46,146 nucleotides of DNA from Deltaproteobacteria bacterium (GTDB lineage Bacteria; Desulfobacterota; Desulfobulbia; Desulfobulbales; Desulfobulbaceae). The position numbers and the translations under genes were made by a program. This document shows, piece by piece, positions 43,222 through 46,146 of the stretch. Below the pieces are notes generated by a model. That model did no database searches, was not told where the DNA came from, and worked only from the letters and a program-made list of their open reading frames with translations. The stretch lies in contig JAJRQC010000051.1 of assembly GCA_024280455.1 (NCBI GenBank), positions 1 to 46,146 on the forward strand, in the 5' to 3' direction. How positions within the stretch are numbered: position 1 is the stretch's first letter; each line of letters begins with the position of its first letter.

Positions 43222-44651
43222 GGCTGTTCCACCTGGCCGGTTATGGCCCGGGAAACCTCCTGGTAACTGGTCTGATCGGTTGGTCGGTCAAGGATGATAC
43301 TGCCGTTGAAAAAGACCAGAACCCTGGTTGCCTGTTCCATGATCTCTTCAAGATCAGGTGAGGCAAAGACTATGGCACCGTCTTCGGGCAACCGGTCGCG
43401 CAGATGCTGCCAGGTCCACTGGCTCGACTGCACATCGAGTCCGCGGGTGGGGTTTTCCAGCAGAATCAGCCTGGCCCCCTCCGGGATAAGCGAGAGCAGG
43501 AGACGTTGCTGGTTACCGCCGGAAAGTCCTTCCGCGGTTGTTTCGGTGTTGCCCAGAATAGAAAAGGTGTTGATGGCCTGCTCCGATCTGGCCCGGCCGC
43601 TTGCTCCCGTGAGTATAAAAGATGTGTTACCGGCCAGCAGATGGTGTTCCCGGATGGAGAGCCCGGCAATGAGCCCTTCCCGCAGCCGGTCAGCGGGCAG
43701 GAACACCCGCATCACCAGATCCTCTTCGTGCAGTGGGCTGGTGACCCGGCCCTGTTCGGGCTGGAGCAGGCCATAGGCCATCTGCAGGAAGACCGACTGA
43801 CCTGAACCGTCCAGCCCGGCCAGCCCAATCATCTCGCCCTCGTGAATCTCTATGGAAACCCGGTCAAGGCCGACCCGGCCCGCAGTTGTTACCACCTGCT
43901 CCATGGTCAGGATCGAGGCCCCGGTTTCTTTTTGCGGCGGCGGCGAGGTTTTGCTCGGCAGAGTGTCAAACATGGCCTGAAGCAGGCCGTCTTCATTAAA
44001 GGGGCGCTCCTGCTCACCGGCAAGCTTGCCGTGCCTGAGCACGGTGACCCGGTCACAGAGACTGTGGATTTCGGCCAGTTTATGGGAGACCAGGATAATG
44101 GCAGTGCCCTCACTCCGCAGCTGGTCCAGGGTAGCAAATAAGAGTTCCTGCTGAGCCACCGAGATGCCGGTGGTCGGCTCATCAAGAATCAGGACCTTGC
44201 ACTGGTCCCGGATCAGGCGCATGAGCTCGACCTGCTGGCGTTCGCCGACAGTGAGCTTTTCCTGGCGGGCACCGGGATTAAGCTCAAAACCGAATTTTGC
44301 ACAGAGCCGGGTCAGCATCTGGCGCTGGCGGGCTGGGTTACCGTCCGTGCTTGCGGCCATAAAGTTGTCGAGCACACTGAGCTGCGGAAAGTCCAGCGGT
44401 TCCTGGTAGAGCATGCCGATCCCTAAATCCCGGGCCTCCTGGGGCGACTGCAGGCTTACCTCTTTATTTTCAAAAGAGATCGTACCCGAGGTCCTGGAGA
44501 TGAATCCGGTCAGGATCTTCATCAGGGTGGATTTTCCGGCCCCGTTTTCACCGATAATCCCGTGGATCGAGCCCGGCTCAACGGTGAGGCTGACCCCCTG
44601 CAGGGCACTGACCGTGCCGAATTTTTTATGAATGTCTTGTAGAGAAATCAT
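43218..44651 (-). CDS. BMP-type nucleoside ABC transporter, fused double ATPase
   Basis: 477 residues with two ABC domains, as in sugar and nucleoside importers (YufO/NupA-like). Domain 1 has Walker A GENGAGKST at 34-42, a signature-like LTVGERQQVEL and Walker B LILDEPTTG. Domain 2 has a degenerate Walker A (GLDGSGQSVF, no lysine), the signature LSGGNQQRLLL and LLENPTRGLD, a pattern usual for the second half of this family. ATG 44651 is chosen because it begins MISLQDIHKKFG, the normal N-terminus; an upstream start at 44801 would overlap the binding-protein gene. Confidence 0.92.
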   Translation of the reverse strand: MISLQDIHKKFGTVSALQGVSLTVEPGSIHGIIGENGAGKSTLMKILTGFISRTSGTISFENKEVSLQSPQEARDLGIGMLYQEPLDFPQLSVLDNFMAASTDGNPARQRQMLTRLCAKFGFELNPGARQEKLTVGERQQVELMRLIRDQCKVLILDEPTTGISVAQQELLFATLDQLRSEGTAIILVSHKLAEIHSLCDRVTVLRHGKLAGEQERPFNEDGLLQAMFDTLPSKTSPPPQKETGASILTMEQVVTTAGRVGLDRVSIEIHEGEMIGLAGLDGSGQSVFLQMAYGLLQPEQGRVTSPLHEEDLVMRVFLPADRLREGLIAGLSIREHHLLAGNTSFILTGASGRARSEQAINTFSILGNTETTAEGLSGGNQQRLLLSLIPEGARLILLENPTRGLDVQSSQWTWQHLRDRLPEDGAIVFASPDLEEIMEQATRVLVFFNGSIILDRPTDQTSYQEVSRAITGQVEQP

Positions 44652-44730
44652 GGAATAGAGGTCTGGGACCAAGGGGCCTTCTTCCGGTATCGTCGCTAAC
44701 CCCTGATCCCTGATAGCTGATCCCTGTTGG

Positions 44731-45915
44731 TTACTTGCTTGCGCCTTCCATGCCTTCAAGCAGCTGGGACAGGTTCCAGATCTGTTCATCTGTGGCTTCA
44801 ACCCCTGCTTTCAGGAAAACCGATCCGTCCTGGAAGTTGAGCGGTCCCTTGAACAGCGAAATCGAGCCGTCGGCAAGCCCTTTTTGAAAGGCTGCCAGTG
44901 CTTTTTTCTGCGGCTCTCCCAGGGCCTTGCCTTCGAGAAAACCAATTGAGGAAGTTTCAATATTGTTGATGTCCTTCCAATCCGGTCCGAGCCAGACAAA
45001 CTGCTGCTTCCATTGACCGTTTTTGGCATCCGTAATGAACTGTTTATAGCCCGGAACCCAGTTGAAATAGGGCACGCCGAGACAGGCATCCGGGGCCTCG
45101 GTACAGGCCTCTTTAAAATCGTATGGGACTGCCCAGACGGCTTTGCCGGCTTTTTTCTGCTGTCCGGCTACCACCAGAGCCTCGGTGGTGTCGATCCCGG
45201 AGAGAACAACGTCATAGCCTGAGTCAAAAAACTGTCTGGTTACCAGGGTTGGATCCGAGGTGACGCCGGGAATATTGAACCAGAAACCGATCCAGCTGAC
45301 CTTGAATTTGAGGTCGGCCAGAGGCTTTTTAAGGACCTCGGTCCAGGCATAGCGGGCGCCGAGAAAGGCCGAAGAGGTCAAACGGCGGGTTTCAGCATTG
45401 ATCAGCGGGCCGAGATAGCCGATTTTTCCGGTCTTGCTGGTCATGGCGGCAACAAAACCGGCCATCATCTTGCCGTATTCCATCCTGCCCATCAGGTTGG
45501 AGAGATTTTTGTCCATTTTGCCGGTTAAGGCATCATCACCGGAGATGTGCAGGAAGTAGATATCGGGGTGCATCATCGATGCCTCCCGCATACCGTCCTT
45601 CATGTCGTCGGAGTTGCCGATAATAAGTTTGGCTCCCTTGGAAACCAGGTCGTCAACCAGCATTGGGATAGTGATGCCGGGCCGGTCGGCCGGGTTGACC
45701 TTGTCGATGTAGATCATCCTGGTGCCGGGGATATCTTTTTCCATGATCTTGGCCGCTTCAAAATGGGCCTGACTCCAGCCGTGATCGTTGGCCGGGCCGA
45801 CCATCAGCAGGCCGAAGGTGAAATCCGCGGCCTCTGTGGCCTCGGCCTGTCTGCTGCCGATGGAAAAAAGGCAGAAGGCGGCCAGTATTACTGTAAGAAT
45901 ACGCAACTGTTTCAT
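44731..45915 (-). CDS. BMP-family periplasmic binding protein
   Basis: 394 residues, first gene of the operon. It has a signal peptide (MKQLRILTVILAAFCLFSIG) with a likely cleavage near AEA-TE and no clear lipobox, so the protein is probably free in the periplasm rather than a lipoprotein. The mature part is a BMP/PnrA-like fold: FGLLMVGPANDHGWSQAHFEA, NLSNLMGRMEYGKMMAGFVAA, KIGYLGPL, and DVVLSGIDTTEALVVAG. It captures nucleosides or related compounds for the transporter downstream. The start follows GAGGAGAACAG. Confidence 0.9.
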   Translation of the reverse strand: MKQLRILTVILAAFCLFSIGSRQAEATEAADFTFGLLMVGPANDHGWSQAHFEAAKIMEKDIPGTRMIYIDKVNPADRPGITIPMLVDDLVSKGAKLIIGNSDDMKDGMREASMMHPDIYFLHISGDDALTGKMDKNLSNLMGRMEYGKMMAGFVAAMTSKTGKIGYLGPLINAETRRLTSSAFLGARYAWTEVLKKPLADLKFKVSWIGFWFNIPGVTSDPTLVTRQFFDSGYDVVLSGIDTTEALVVAGQQKKAGKAVWAVPYDFKEACTEAPDACLGVPYFNWVPGYKQFITDAKNGQWKQQFVWLGPDWKDINNIETSSIGFLEGKALGEPQKKALAAFQKGLADGSISLFKGPLNFQDGSVFLKAGVEATDEQIWNLSQLLEGMEGASK

Positions 45916-46135
45916 CTGTTCTCCTCGATCTTTCTTGAACTCTTTTTAATTTTTTAAGAGAACTGCCCGGTTATGATTTCCCTGTAAAGGGCGTTCTCAC
46001 GTCTCTTCAGATAAACCATCATTCCCGGCACGCCGGGCACAACAAACGATGAAAATACTCTGTACAAACAGATGAGTCATGACAATCTTATTCCAAACCA
46101 TTTTTTTTTGGAATACAAACAATTGGAGGATTGCC
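45916..46135. other. Intergenic region at the right edge
   Basis: 220 bases between the divergent BMP operon and the next plus-strand gene. It holds an AT-rich hairpin, ATTCCAAA (46090-46097) with TTTGGAAT near 46106-46113, and an inverted pair TGAGTCATGACA / TGCCATGACTCA, of which the right arm includes the start codon of the next gene. Either could be an operator. Confidence 0.4.
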
Positions 46136-46146
46136 ATGACTCAAAA
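46136..46146 (+). CDS. Start of an unidentified gene (3' partial)
   Basis: ATG at 46136 preceded by GGAGGA at a proper distance (46125-46130). Only the codons for Met-Thr-Gln are inside the window, so no product can be named. Confidence 0.5.

Overview
The window reads as chromosomal DNA of a Gram-negative anaerobe, most likely a sulfate- or sulfur-metabolising Desulfobacterota of the Desulfobulbales kind. That is an inference from the gene set: a single-chain pyruvate:ferredoxin oxidoreductase, a CoA-disulfide/persulfide reductase with a rhodanese tail, an AsmA-like envelope protein, GGDEF/EAL signalling proteins, and many sigma-54/ECF-type control elements. No rRNA, tRNA or CRISPR array was found. 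Most of the sequence is ordinary core or transport DNA. The unusual parts are 31.4-37.6 kb and the short accessory patch at 40.0-41.2 kb.

Layout. 0-0.6 kb: the C-terminal part of a GntR/FCD regulator, open at the left edge. 0.8-5.4 kb: a complete general L-amino-acid ABC transporter (aapJQMP) with two hairpins after the binding-protein gene. 5.5-6.4 kb: a metallophosphoesterase. 6.4-8.6 kb: kbl-tdh, the threonine-to-glycine pathway, which fits next to an amino-acid importer. 9.0-13.6 kb: an AsmA-like protein, the fluoride channel CrcB and a DUF190 protein, with a small repeat element between the last two. 13.7-17.2 kb: the flavoprotein-rhodanese reductase and a HEAT-repeat/response-regulator fusion. 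17.2-18.9 kb (minus strand): a small unknown protein, a PHP-family phosphatase and another small unknown protein, with a long hairpin element among them. 19.3-23.8 kb: a YkgJ cysteine-cluster protein, a membrane GGDEF-EAL protein with a CxxCH heme-type sensor, and a CYTH protein. 23.9-28.6 kb (minus strand): pyruvate:ferredoxin oxidoreductase, with a 180-bp inverted repeat upstream, and a CBS-ACT protein. 29.0-31.3 kb: fused pabB-pabC and a YchJ protein.

31.4-36.2 kb holds the most interesting locus. Three nearly identical 71-72-residue one-helix membrane proteins (one at 31.5 kb, two in tandem at 35.5-36.0 kb, all on the minus strand) bracket a plus-strand cassette. The cassette encodes a secreted Asp/Gly/Ser repeat protein, an ECF sigma factor, a membrane anti-sigma-like protein and a secreted protein with a surface-antigen-like C-terminus. 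Each small-protein unit has its own sigma-54 promoter. Upstream of each promoter lies a pair of 13-bp palindromes (TGYCA-N3-TGRCA) whose centres are 21 bp apart, and the promoter-to-site distance differs between the two units by 10 bp, about one helical turn. This looks like an enhancer-binding-protein regulon coupled by position to an ECF-controlled envelope module. The activator is not in the window.

Next to it (36.4-37.6 kb) is an amidohydrolase-fold protein in which the visible metal-ligand positions are replaced, so it is probably not a metal-dependent hydrolase. After that come a periplasmic-sensor GGDEF protein, a truncated IS66 transposase, a possible PD-(D/E)xK-like orphan, and a complete BMP-family nucleoside-type ABC transporter operon (41.2-45.9 kb, minus strand). 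The first codons of another gene lie at the right edge.
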